Positions 1-8,838 of a DNA stretch of 31,870 bases are shown here, piece after piece. Numbering within the stretch: the first letter of the stretch is position 1; each line of letters opens with the position of its first letter. The stretch is from Hypsibius dujardini. Its lineage: Eukaryota; Tardigrada; Eutardigrada; Parachela; Hypsibiidae. The notes beneath the pieces were generated by a model, which worked only from the letters and a program-made list of their open reading frames with translations, ran no database searches and was not told the origin of the DNA. The stretch lies in contig LRSR01003814.1 of assembly GCA_001579985.1 (NCBI GenBank), positions 1 to 31,870 of the forward strand. Reading direction: 5' to 3'. A program made the translations under genes and the position numbers.

Positions 1-78
1 CGATTAAAGGACAAGACCTATCGGATATTATAACCATTTTTATCATAAAATCCCAGTACCAGGTAGTGCTGTAGATAT

Positions 79-146
79 TGAACAATCAACCAATCAACTC
101 CGCTCTGATTGCTCCAGAGCTCCGCTGATTGATTGGTTGATCAACT
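79..146. repeat. Small foldback related to the 462-927 element
   Basis: Nested inverted repeats: ATCAACCAATCAA near 83-97 faces TTGATTGGTTGAT near 129-142, and GCTCTG faces CAGAGC within. It shares the ACAATCAACCAATCAAC motif and the tight spacing of TCCGCT and GCTCC with the larger element to its right. It may be a deleted copy. Confidence 0.45.
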
Positions 147-321
147 TAAAAGTTCTACCTCGTACAGTAAATGATGCAAACAGTAGATATAATTTACAGT
201 AAATGTCGGTACAGTGACAGATGCGGTACATGGACGTCACTTTACGTCTGAGAAACAGTGTTGCGAGTTTAGAAAAACCGACCAACACCTTATGCAACCC
301 AAAAACAATTTATTTCCCCAG

Positions 322-468
322 AAACGGAATGAGCTGACGGATGATTCCGCTACTTCCGGCAATTTCCTTGCAGTCGTTGTCCGGAACGAAGAACCACCGA
401 TACTTCCACATAATCCTAAAAAAAAGCGGAAGTTAAACACAAATATTTGTGTGTGTGTGCTACAGTAA
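322..468 (+). pseudogene. Partial coding remnant 1, lectin-tail-like
   Basis: A strong splice acceptor (pyrimidine tract ending CCCCAG at 321) opens a frame with KRNEL, then SGNF, LAVVV, NEEPPILPHNP, closed by a TAA at 466-468. The DNA from about 308 to 420 aligns without frameshift to 2690-2812 on the same strand; both encode [TS]-[AS]-G-N-F and NE-[EK]-PPILP. The stop lies inside the first bases of the foldback element starting at 462, so the original 3' end may have been replaced by the insertion. Upstream exons, if any, lie outside the window or are lost. It could be a real last exon instead of a relic. The tail resembles the end of the gene at 8034-8838 (KDKPPAP). Confidence 0.35.
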
Positions 469-927
469 GCGACAGAATTTGATCTAACGGAGGGTCCTGG
501 AAATGAGCAAAATGGGCGGGGCGGGGGTAATACTTGAACAATCAACCAATCAACCAGCGGAGCAATCGGAGCGGAGTTGATCGGTTGAGTAATCCTCAAA
601 CAATCAATCAATCAAGCAAGCAGCGGAGCAATCGGAGCGGAGTTGATTGGTTGAGTAATCCTTAAACAAACAATCAATCAATCGACCAGCGGAGCAATCG
701 GAGTGGAGTTGATTGGTTGAGTAATCCTTAAACAAACAATCAATCAATCAACCAGCGGAGCAATCGGAGCGGAGTTGATTGGTTGAGTAATCCTTAAACA
801 ATCAACCAATCAACTCCGCTTCGATTGCTCCGCCGGTTGATTGGTTGATTGTTCAAGTACTCCCCCTGCCCCGCTCCTTTTGCACATTTCCGAGACCTCC
901 ATTAGAATAAATTCTGTCGCTTACTGT
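462..927. mobile_element. Foldback/MITE-like element with about 95-bp terminal inverted repeats
   Basis: The left arm, starting ACAGTAAGCGACAGAATTT at 462, and the right arm, ending AATTCTGTCGCTTACTGT at 927, are inverted copies of each other over about 95 bp, including a GGGGC(G/A)GGGG run and ACTTGAACAATCAACCAATC. Between them, four units start with AGCGGAGCAATCGGAGCGG at 556, 622, 688 and 754, an exact 66-bp period. Each unit carries its own GATTGGTTG inverted segment. It has no coding capacity. A target-site duplication is not clear. Confidence 0.8.
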
Positions 928-979
928 GCGGGGCTGACCAAGGCAAGACCTAGAGGAGGTGTGGCCTTTATGTTGAATC

Positions 980-1737
980 TTACTTGTGGGAACTGTTATG
1001 TCCAACGCAAGTCTTGATCGCGGACCATTGAGCGGACCCTTCGTTTTCGGCTGGCGGATCGGTGGTTAGAATTAAGCAGTTGAAGTGGTCGATGGTGTCA
1101 TCTGATAGCGTATCCCTGTCCAGAGCTCGTACGCGAACATTAATTTTCTGCGTACCCAAGATAATTTAATTATTTACAAATTTTTCAAGTATCAAAGTTT
1201 ATTTATTTACAACTTTTTGTGTCGTATATTTATTTTGAAAGAATGGTTTAACTCACCCTGGTTGAGTGGTTGCAGACATCCTTCGAGACAATTTTGTTGA
1301 TGTCCACGTGAGTCATGCCGGATCCCTCGAAGACCTGGACGTACCGGCTGTACGGCACGGAGTCCTTGCCGAAATCGTTGTTGGGCGTGGCGCTGTTTGA
1401 TTGATTGAAACGATTGATGTAATTAAATATCCGTTTTTGTATTAAATTAAATTCATGTTTGAATGGAATTCGTATTTCAGTACGAATAAACTCACTAATC
1501 AATGGCGACAGTTATTTTCGGGTCACAGTTGCCGGGGACAACGTCACACGGCATGTAGTTCCAGGTCGTGCCTCTCGGGTTCTCCATCGAGATGATGTTG
1601 GCCTCAATGCGGAAGTTTCCCTTGATTTCGGGATAAATCGTTTTGTCCGACAACGATTGGCCCAAGTCAATGAGCCCCGGGATGGCAAGGCACGCCGGGA
1701 GGAATATCGCACAGACACTCACAAATACGGTCTTCAT
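980..1737 (-). CDS. Secreted MNNL/C2-like protein, paralog A
   Basis: Three exons: 1496-1737 (ATG at 1737), 1257-1392 and 980-1147 (TAA at 980-982), with GT-AG introns; they join in frame to 181 aa. A signal peptide (about residues 1-18, ending ACLA) precedes a mature start IPG-x-IDLGQ. The core has a G-x-F-R-I-E strand (about 40-45), NPRG, then C64-x6-C71 followed by DPKITVAI, then DFGKDSVPYSRY (87-98), C121, a beta strand INVRVRALD and an Asp-rich loop (D136, D138, D142, D143, D146), C150, W167 and C173. An N-glycosylation sequon (N177-S-S) lies near the end. The motif order and spacing resemble the MNNL C2 domain of Delta/Jagged ligands; this is my inference. There is no DSL or EGF domain. 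The five mature cysteines leave one unpaired. The gene model is sure; the family call is moderate. Confidence 0.85.
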
Positions 1738-2082
1738 GTTGCGACGGTGTACAGTGGAAAATGAAAACCAAGGAAAACTAATCTCACGCGCAGCTTTTTA
1801 AAATTGTGCGAACTCGTTGAGAGATGAATAATTTTAATGGAAAATTTACGCCAGCTGCGCTGATGTTTTTATCCCTTTGATTGATTTCCCTCGTCTATTT
1901 CATTGGCTGGGCGACTTTTTTTAATATTGATTCTACGCGGCTTTTTCCGTCAGTTCAGCGGATTTTGCAAACAGCGCCGCCATTGTACGTTGTTGGTTGC
2001 GACAGGTGTGGTCAAAACCCTTACCCGGAACGAGCTGCCTTATTTTTTTCCGGACACCATTCGTCATGCTAGAGTTTTTTAA

Positions 2083-2443
2083 TACACACGTGGCCACAAT
2101 TTTGGGTGGCAGAGTTTGAGCCATCGGGGTGGTCTGAGTTGGAGCCATCAGGGTGGTCTGAGTTTGAGCCACTCTTGGCTAGAGTTTGTCACTGCTTTCT
2201 CCTGAATCTTTCATTTAATGCTCCGCCCAGCGGAAAAATTAGATTGAGCAAGCTGCTCTAAATTCCGCCAAAATTAACAATTTCAAGCAATCGATCGATC
2301 AATCAATCAATCGATCAGCTGAGTGAAAGCTGCATGGTCAGCTGTGGTCAAGGGCGCGTGCGCGCGCTGACTTAATTCGGCTCGAACTCGGACCACCCTT
2401 TTTGGTTTTAAGTCTGCCACCCAAAATTGTGGCCACGTGTGTA
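2083..2443. mobile_element. Foldback/MITE-like element, 65-bp inverted repeats
   Basis: The arms are 2083-2146 and 2379-2443. The first 31 bases (starting TACACACGTGGCCACAATTT) match perfectly in inverse orientation; the rest matches with gaps (GGTGGTC, then GAGTT, then GAGCC). Inside, GAGTT-x-GAGCC with GGGTGGTCTGAG is repeated in direct orientation. It is noncoding and sits between the 1737 start and the remnant at 2591. Confidence 0.75.
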
Positions 2444-2590
2444 CAAACAGTCGTGCAGTTGTGGTGTCTGGATCTGAAAATTTGAATAGCATTTGAGGAT
2501 GATTGATTGCGCAAAAAAACGAAGCTTTTATAACTGGACAGACACATTTTTATTTCTCCATTTAAAGGCGATTTAAATGCACCTGCATAC

Positions 2591-2854
2591 TTGTTGTATT
2601 GTAGAAAGTGTTTAGTGTTAATTAATAAGGGAAAAGCGAAAACAAGTCTTGCCATTTGTGGCACTAAATTTCCCACAAAAAAAAGAGCAAATAAATTATT
2701 TCCCGAAAAACGGGACATTCCTCCGAATTATGCCGCTACTGCCGGCAATTTCTTTGCAATCGGACTCGGGAATGAAAAACCACCGATACTTCCAGATTAT
2801 CCTACAAACAAAAAAACATGCCAAATAAATTTTTTTTTCTCTATAATTATTTGA
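2591..2854 (+). pseudogene. Partial coding remnant 2, lectin-tail-like
   Basis: An open frame of 87 codons without a good start codon ends at TGA 2852-2854. The segment from about 2690 on (LFPEKRD, then TAGNFFAIGL, NEKPPILPDYP) matches remnant 1 in DNA and protein. The acceptor that serves remnant 1 (CCCCAG) reads CCCGAA here, so splicing at that point appears lost. The frame converges on the stop of the minus-strand gene at 2900, with 45 bp between the two stops. I infer a decayed last exon of a lectin-like paralog; an unrecognised functional small gene is possible. Confidence 0.35.
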
Positions 2855-2899
2855 CCGTGAAACAATTGGCCCAATTAATTGCTTAATTGCTTAAAACAA

Positions 2900-3833
2900 T
2901 TACTTGTGAGATCCGTTATGCCCGACGCAGGTCTTCTCCTCGGACCAGCGGGCGGACTTTTCGTCCTCCGCCGGTGGGTCCGTGGTCAGGATGAAGCAGC
3001 TGTAGTGGTCAATCTCGTCGTTTCTGATCCAATCTGAATGAAATCAAGCACAGTAAAAGTACTGTAGAAAAGAGACAGGGGAACGTCTTCTTCCTGTTAT
3101 TCCTCTTCACATACCTTTGTCCACGGCACGAACGCGAACATTAACTTTCTGCACGAAAAGAAAAAAAAATGTTATTAAAAATAAAAAAATAAGGCACAAA
3201 TAAGTGCTAATAAATTTTTATTCTGTGACAGCTTATTGTAATTTTTAGCTTATGCAAATTTTTTTTATTAAAAATAGACAAATGAGACATTAAATAAATG
3301 CTAATCAATTTTTATTTTGTGAAAGCCTAATGTGATTTTTAGCTTGTGCATTACTAACCCTGGTATCGTGATTGCAGACGTCCTTCGAGACGATTTTGTT
3401 AATATCAACGTTGGCCAATCCTGACCCATCGAACACCTGCACATAACGGCTATACGGCACCGAATCCTTTCCGAAATCATTATTCGGCGTCTCGCTGTGC
3501 AACGCAAAATCCAGAAGAAATGTACCGTTATTATAAGTTAATAAAAATTAATTATTTAGTGCGGACACGAGCTTACTAGTCAATGGCAACGGAGATTTTA
3601 GGATCACATCTGCCGGGGATGACATCACATGGAAGGTACATCCTGGTTGTGCCTCGCGGATTCAACATCTGAATGATGTTGGCTTCAATACGGAAATAGC
3701 CTTTGATCTGCGGGTACTGCGACCGGTCAGACAATGCCTGTCCCAGATCAATCGGGCCCGGAATGGCATTGCAGCATTCCAGAATAATGCCGAGCAGGGT
3801 GAAAATGAGGAAATTCGCACGATCAATGTCCAT
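2900..3833 (-). CDS. Secreted MNNL/C2-like protein, paralog B
   Basis: Four exons: 3577-3833 (ATG at 3833), 3359-3494, 3115-3148 and 2900-3033 (TAA at 2900-2902); they join in frame to 186 aa. It has the same architecture as its neighbours at 980-1737 and 4978-5932: a signal peptide ending ECCNA, a mature start IPGPIDLGQ, G-Y-F-R-I-E-A, NPRG, C-x6-C-DPKISVAI, TPNNDFGKDSVPYSRY, DVCN, VNVRVRAVDKD, DHYSCF and TCVGHNGSHK. Unlike both paralogs it has an extra 81-bp phase-1 intron (3034-3114), which falls inside the Asp-rich loop after the DK of VDKD. The second exon is 136 nt in all three copies. The function is unknown; a secreted extracellular ligand or binding protein is the natural guess. I saw no clear TATA box upstream. 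Confidence 0.85.
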
Positions 3834-4234
3834 TGTAGCTTTTCTTATTAAAACGCCAAAAAAATGAGCAAGATATTTTTTTCAGTCAAAGTCAGGAAGC
3901 TTTTGATCATTTTGCCTTTTAATATCATTGTCTCGGAAGTTGTTTGCTTATACGCGAATGTCCTGCGGGCACTTTTGTGTGTTCTGTTCTGGGTACTTTT
4001 GTGATCAAACCTGATCAACTACTGAGAACCGGCCTGATTCACCTCGGGAAAAAACAACCTTTGTGACGTTTTATTCTTTATAATTTGCTTTGCGCGTGTA
4101 TATTCGTTGCTGCTACAGCGGAATTTGCCGCACATTCACAGTTCATCGCAAAGCTCACCGAAGAATAAATTAAACAGTCGTAAACTGTATAGAGACTTTT
4201 ACTTTTTGTATTTAACGAAATCAAACTTTTTTTT

Positions 4235-4426
4235 GTGGAAGTGAAAATAAAAATTACTTCCGCATCAACCGGCAAAAGGAATAAAGCGACTAACAAGAGA
4301 GCTGCTGCCGGAGGAATTCTGGCATTGGTTTCTGTCGATGAAGTACCACCTGTACTGCCACGTAACTCTGCAAAACAAATTAAGTGCAATGTTACTTTTC
4401 TATACAGTGTTTTGAACAATGTATAA
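4235..4426 (+). pseudogene. Partial coding remnant 3, lectin-tail-like
   Basis: An open frame (in frame back to about 4193) contains VKIKITSAST, KRAAAGGILALV and DEVPPVLPRN before the stop at 4424-4426. Its order, a beta strand followed by SAST, an Ala/Gly turn, a hydrophobic run and PPxLP, parallels the end of the secreted lectin at 8034-8838 (YKC-ISASAST, AAKGG, PVAV, KDKPPAPL). It sits on the plus strand converging with the 4978-5932 gene, as the other two remnants do with theirs. No start, signal peptide or lectin core was found in 3834-4190, so it is called a 3' remnant. Confidence 0.3.
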
Positions 4427-4895
4427 ATGTTTAATGTATAATTAATGTAATATGTAATGTAATATAATATATAATCTAATATAATCTAATTTAATCTAAT
4501 CTAATCTAATGTAATTTAATATAATGTAATGTAAAGTAAGGTAATGTGATGTGATGTTATGTGAAGTAATGTAATGTGATGTAATGTAATTTATAATGTA
4601 ATGTAAAGTAATGTATAATGTAATGTAATGTATAATGTAGTGTAATGTAATGTAATGTTATGTTATCTAATTAAATATAATGTAAAGTAAAATAATGTAA
4701 TGTAAGGTAATGTATAATGTAATGTAATGTATAATGTAGTTTAATGTAATGTAATGCAACCTAATTTAATATAATGTAAAGTAAAGTAATGTAATGTGAT
4801 GTGATGTAATGTGAAGTAATGTAATGTGAAGTAATGTAATTTATAATGTAATGTAAGGTAATGTATAATGTAATGTAATATAATGTATAATTAAA
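4427..4895. repeat. Degenerate AATGT pentanucleotide array
   Basis: About 470 bp of TAATG/TAATA/TAAAG-type 5-bp units with many variants. It separates the remnant ending at 4426 from the 3' end of the 4978-5932 gene. AT-rich low complexity continues to 4977. Confidence 0.85.
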
Positions 4896-4977
4896 ATTTA
4901 GAAATGTCTAAAATGTTTCTATTTAATTAATTGAAATTGAATTATTTAATTATTTAATTAGTTGAATTAAAAGAGAA

Positions 4978-5932
4978 TTACTTATGGCTTCCGTTGTGTC
5001 CAGCGGTCGTCTGAACGTCGGACCACCTGGCGGCTGCCGCGTTGGCTGCAGGCGGCGTCGTTGTATAGATGAAGCAGCTCCAGTGGTCAATTGTGTTCTC
5101 CGATAGAATGTCCTTGTCCACTGCACGGATACGCAAGTTGACTTTCTGCAAATGTGAATAAAATATCGCTGTCAATTATTGCACAGAGTTTTTTTAATCT
5201 AAAAGCCTAAAATTATTTTCGAAATGTGTTGAACATACCCTGGTGGCCTGATTGCAGACGTCTTTAACGATGGTCTGGTTGATGTTGACACTGCTAGTGC
5301 CAGTGCCGTCGTAGATGAGGACGTAGTTGCTGTACGGCACGGAGTCCTTGCCGAAATCATAGTTGGGAGTGTGCCTGTAAAATGTTTTTTTTAAAATTTA
5401 AAATGTTTTTTCTATCGAACCTTTTAATCAAATTTGATCACTAAAATTGTGCAGAGAAGTGATTCAAAGTTAATGCCCTGATGTTTGAATTTGTATGGAA
5501 TGATTGAACCGATGAAGATATATCTAAATTAACTGAATGTGATGAATAATGTAAGCTACGTAAGCTATGTAAGCTAGAATTATTACATAATTCATCACAT
5601 TCAGTTAATTTGGATATATCTTCATCAATTCTTCATCAGTTCTTCATCAGTTGTTCATCTTTCAAAACGACAATTTTAACGCACCAGTCAATTGCAGCGG
5701 ACACTTTGGTATCGCATTTGCCGACCTTCAGCACGTCACACGGCACCATGTTGCGGGTCGTGCCACGGGGGTTCTCCATGCGAAGGATTCGCGCCTCAAT
5801 CCGGAAATAGCCATTGACCAGGTTGTACATGGACGTGTCCCTTGCGTCTTGGGCCAGATCGACCGGTCCCGGAATGGCCGATACGAAATGCGCCAACGCC
5901 ACCGTCAGAACGATTACACTTCCGAACGCCAT
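4978..5932 (-). CDS. Secreted MNNL/C2-like protein, paralog C
   Basis: Three exons: 5685-5932 (ATG at 5932), 5239-5374 and 4978-5145 (TAA at 4978-4980); they join in frame to 183 aa. The signal peptide ends FVSA, followed by IPGPVDLAQ. The family motifs are kept: G-Y-F-R-I-E-A, NPRGTTR, C-x7-C-DTKVSAAI, DFGKDSVPYSNY, DVCN, VNLRIRAVDKD, DHWSCF. The last conserved cysteine of the paralogs (TCVGH) is TTAGH here, so four mature cysteines remain, an even number. Like copy A it lacks the Asp-loop intron of copy B. The first intron (5375-5684) holds a 37-bp inverted repeat. A TATATAAG box on the minus strand at 6016-6023, 84-91 bp before the ATG, is a plausible core promoter. Confidence 0.85.
5511..5626. 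repeat. 37-bp inverted repeat (hairpin) in an intron
   Basis: The arms 5511-5547 and 5590-5626 (GATGAAGATATATC... in inverse) differ at one base. The 42-base loop holds three GTAAGCTA-like units, each starting like a splice donor, and direct repeats of TCTTCATCAGT follow the right arm. It lies inside the first intron of the gene at 4978-5932, so the hairpin would form in its pre-mRNA. Confidence 0.85.
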
Positions 5933-6015
5933 GACTCAAAAATTAAATATATTAATTTTCTGGATATTAAAAAAAGAGAGTGATGGGAAGACAGCAGCTG
6001 CACAGCTTGATCTTT

Positions 6016-6023
6016 CTTATATA
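6016..6023 (-). promoter_or_regulatory. TATA box of the 4978-5932 gene
   Basis: TATATAAG on the minus strand lies 84-91 bp upstream of the ATG at 5932. With a start site about 30 bp downstream, the 5' UTR would be about 55 bp. It is assigned from position and consensus only. Confidence 0.5.
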
Positions 6024-6553
6024 CCGGCATGCAGGTCTTTTTTCCATGACTTGTTTTTTTGCGGTGGTAAGTTGATCTAGTTCAAATATTGATGAGCAGC
6101 ACCCGCGACTTCACCTCGCATGACGAATCCGTGGACCACCGTGATACAGGAAGCTGCCAACGAGCCAACTCATCCTTGGACCTATTGACGCGATCTAACC
6201 ACTTAGGCAAAATCCGCAGCAGCTCATGAGAGAGAAAGACTCATTCCGAAATATTGCTGTTGTGCGCGGTTTTCGGCGGCCGAGCCTTTGTATGTGTTTG
6301 CTATTGACAGACAACGTTGTTGAAAACATACGGTGAATGAAGGAGCCTCCACTTGACGACTTGGAGACTTCCGCTGACCGTGCAGATGGTTGTTAGCCTT
6401 TTGTACTGTCCTTGCATGGGGCTATCCCGATCATCCACTATGCGGCTTCGGAGGTGTGTTTGATCATATAATTTGATGATGAAAATAATGGTCAAGAAAA
6501 GGCACGTCGTGCCATGTTTCTAGGGATGAGTCGTCGAAGGGGATGGGTTGATA

Positions 6554-7187
6554 AGGGAATGCTCGCTACTTATTACTTCTTCTGGAGCACTTTTAAGGTA
6601 TCATGCAAAGCAAAAAAAATTTCCTGTCGATTGAGACTAGGGCTAGGGCTAGTACTAGGATTAGGGCTAGTACTAGGGCTAGGGCTAGTACTAGGGCTAG
6701 AGCTAGGGCTAGCACTAAGGCTAGTACTAGGGCTAGGGCTAGGGCTAGTACTAGGGCTAGTACTAGGGCTAGGACTAGGGCTAGTACTAGGGCTAGGACT
6801 AGTACTAGGGCTATGGCTAGGGCTAGGGCTAGGGCTATGGCTGAGCAGTTGGATCGGGCACACATGTTGTAAACTTAGTAAGCTCCTACTCTTTATTTGA
6901 TGTCTATGAGAAACCTTAGATTGATCGAACGATTTTTGCGGTAGAAACAGCCGATACTTCGTTGGCTTTGCTTCGGTTGGTTATCGATTGCAATCGTTCA
7001 ATCAATCAATGTTTCAATTCCCATATATATGGGCATGGGTAGGAGGAGCTTGCGAAGTTTGAAAATAGTTCACCCAATTCAACTGCTGAGCCCTAGATTT
7101 TGGTACCAATCGACAGGGACAATTTGTATCTTTCAAATGATACCTTCAAACTATTTCAGAATAGGCGAAAAGTAGCGAGCATTCCCT
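6554..7187. mobile_element. TIR element enclosing a telomere-like array
   Basis: AGGGAATGCTCGCTACTT at 6554-6571 recurs in inverse orientation ending at 7187. Similarity continues about 57 bp inward, with TTCTG and AAGGTATCAT shared at matching distances. The element carries the GGGCTA array at 6636-6842 and no convincing ORF. The flanks show no clear duplication. Confidence 0.7.
6636..6842 (+). repeat. GGGCTA/TAGTAC hexamer array
   Basis: About 34 hexamers, mostly GGGCTA, interspersed with TAGTAC-derived (ACTAGT) and AGGACT or GGATTA variants. All six frames stay open because of the 6-bp period, so the long Leu/Gly or Ser/Pro reading frames here are artefacts. Confidence 0.9.
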
Positions 7188-7942
7188 AGTGGGTCGACCG
7201 CTCGAAGGACTATCAATCAACTCGAGGCTGATACCGTCACCTACTCTGAGAATCACCCCTGGAGCCTACTGCTTATCACAGTGCCGACTACCGACGCGCT
7301 GGGTTGAGCGAGTTCACTAAACTCAACCGTTATTACTAGTTGATGTGTTGCTTGAAATTAGGGATCATGATTTTTTCATGTGCTGGTGTCGGATTTTTTG
7401 TCAGAAAAATGAATGAAACTGGTACTATCAAAAGTCATCGATTGATTGACTGAATATTTTGCCCAAATATGGTGCAAAAACGTGCAAGAAACAGTAATCA
7501 GTGGCCATTGTCTTTCTGACTCGAAAGCGGACAGTGGTCAGCCCCAAAAGTACAAATGTTTTTTTTAAGGAGCCCAATATATCAAACATCTTTCCTGATT
7601 GAATAAAACTATGCAAAGAAAAATATTATAGACAGTCAAGTCGCCTCGGGACCATTTTGTAGACAAGTTCTTGTTGAAGAGTAGTATTAAATAATATATA
7701 GCAAATATGCATTAACAGGAAATATTCATTCTCTTTTAAATCAATATTGTGAAGACACTGTGATTGCTTAATTATTTGAGCACTTAACTGCAATTCCACT
7801 TTGATGGGTGATTGTCCGCAAAATGTTTTGTTGAGTGATATCTCGCGTAATGGACGCGTAAACAACACGATGCGAAACGACGCAGACGAATTAATTACCT
7901 CGCGGTCGAATTGGCAGAACAAAGCGTAGAAAGCAAGCGTCA

Positions 7943-7949
7943 TATATAC
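7943..7949 (+). promoter_or_regulatory. TATA box of the 8034-8838 gene
   Basis: TATATAC lies 85-91 bp upstream of the ATG at 8034. This is nearly the same spacing as the TATA box of the secreted-protein gene at 4978-5932. It is assigned from consensus and position only. Confidence 0.4.
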
Positions 7950-8033
7950 GAGGAAAAAAAGCAACGATTCTCACAATTCTCAAGTTAAAATTTCTACCAT
8001 TCAACGGAGATTTTAGTTACTTGCAGGAGCGCC

Positions 8034-8838
8034 ATGTTTTCCAAGTTCGTTGTTCTCCTGTTCGTTTGCTTCCAGGTGCGATATAAAGGATCGTCTATCA
8101 ATCACCTTGATGGCGTTAGAACATAAGTATTTTCTCTCAGGTTGTACGGCTCATTACTGCTGCTCCAGCTCCAATCAAAGGAACATCCAATGAGAACACA
8201 ATCGCCTTAGACATTCCCCGTGGTGAGTCCAAAACGATTGACTGCGGCACAGCCACGGTGGAAATCATCAGCGCCACCTTCCGGAAACCGTCCTGCGCTG
8301 TGGCCGACTCGGCTGCGGAAATCGGCGCGATCTGCGGCAAGAAACCTTCATGCCAAATTAAGGGCGAGGAAACTCAGGCACCAGTGGGGAAAAGAGGAGG
8401 AGCTACCACTACTACGAGAAGTAGCGCAGATGCTTCGCAGTCCGCAAAGCGGAAATCCGACTGCGTCAACCGGAAAGGTCTGCAACTGACGTACAAGTGC
8501 ATTAGTGCGTCTGCATCCACATCAACAACTTCAGCTGCCAAAGGTAAAGTTATTAAAAGTAGGAGAAACAGCGGTTCGATCGCGTCGCTAACAAACTAAA
8601 ATTAATAAATTAAAATTAAAATAAAAGAATAATATTAAATAACAATGATAAAAATAATAATAATTTTAATTAACGGAAAATATCCGATCAACGTGATGGG
8701 AGCATCGTTTGATTTTATGATTTAATAATAATATTTTCAGGCGGAACGATGACGATTATTGAACCGGTTGCGGTCTTCAAGAAGGACAAGCCTCCAGCGC
8801 CACTCAAGAGCGTAGTGCCGACAGAACTCTTGGAGTAA
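8034..8838 (+). CDS. Secreted SUEL (rhamnose-binding lectin)-like protein
   Basis: Three exons: 8034-8075, 8141-8543 and 8741-8838 (TAA at 8836-8838), GT-AG introns, 180 aa. Residues 1 to about 22 are a signal peptide (KFVVLLFVCF core), split by the first intron. Residues 47-134 follow the SUEL/Gal_Lectin pattern: IDCGTATVEIISATF (C49), C66, a short helix DSAAEIGAIC (C79), GKKPSC (C85), then SDC (C122) and the closing strand GLQLTYKC (C134). Six of the usual eight cysteines are present. The YGR motif of classical members is TFRK here and DPC is SDC, so classical rhamnose or galactose contacts may be altered. A basic Thr/Ser-rich insert (about 92-119) replaces the usual loop before the DPC-like site. 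The tail has SASASTSTTS and KDKPPAP. It would act extracellularly. The lectin call rests on pattern, not a profile search. Confidence 0.7.

Larger units (their letters stand above)
5933..8033. other. Intergenic region between secreted-protein genes
   Basis: It holds the TATA box at 6016-6023, the foldback element 6554-7187 with its GGGCTA array, and the TATA box at 7943-7949. No gene was supported elsewhere; a 112-codon minus-strand frame at 7626-7964 is treated as chance. Confidence 0.5.

Noticed and set aside
1495-1737. Stand-alone 80-residue proteins ending at the TAG after ATTGA(T/C), as at 1495 and 3576
   Set aside because: The TAG straddles the 5' splice site; splicing at GTGAGT or GTAAGC continues the conserved protein.
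980-5932. Transthyretin-like (nematode TTL) family for the secreted paralogs
   Set aside because: Size and secretion fit, but the TTL signature motifs are not seen and the C-D-x-x-x-x-V and Asp-loop pattern fits MNNL/C2 better.
6636-6842. A true telomere end
   Set aside because: The array is internal, interspersed with TAGTAC hexamers, and flanked by inverted repeats and unique DNA.
6514-6900. Long Leu/Gly-rich and Ser/Pro-rich open frames on both strands
   Set aside because: They are artefacts of a 6-bp repeat, which keeps all frames open; no start context, signal or family resemblance.
7626-7964. 112-codon minus-strand frame with a hydrophobic start (MLFFLVYM)
   Set aside because: AT-rich sequence makes such frames likely by chance; it overlaps the TATA box of the lectin-like gene, has no introns and no recognisable domain.
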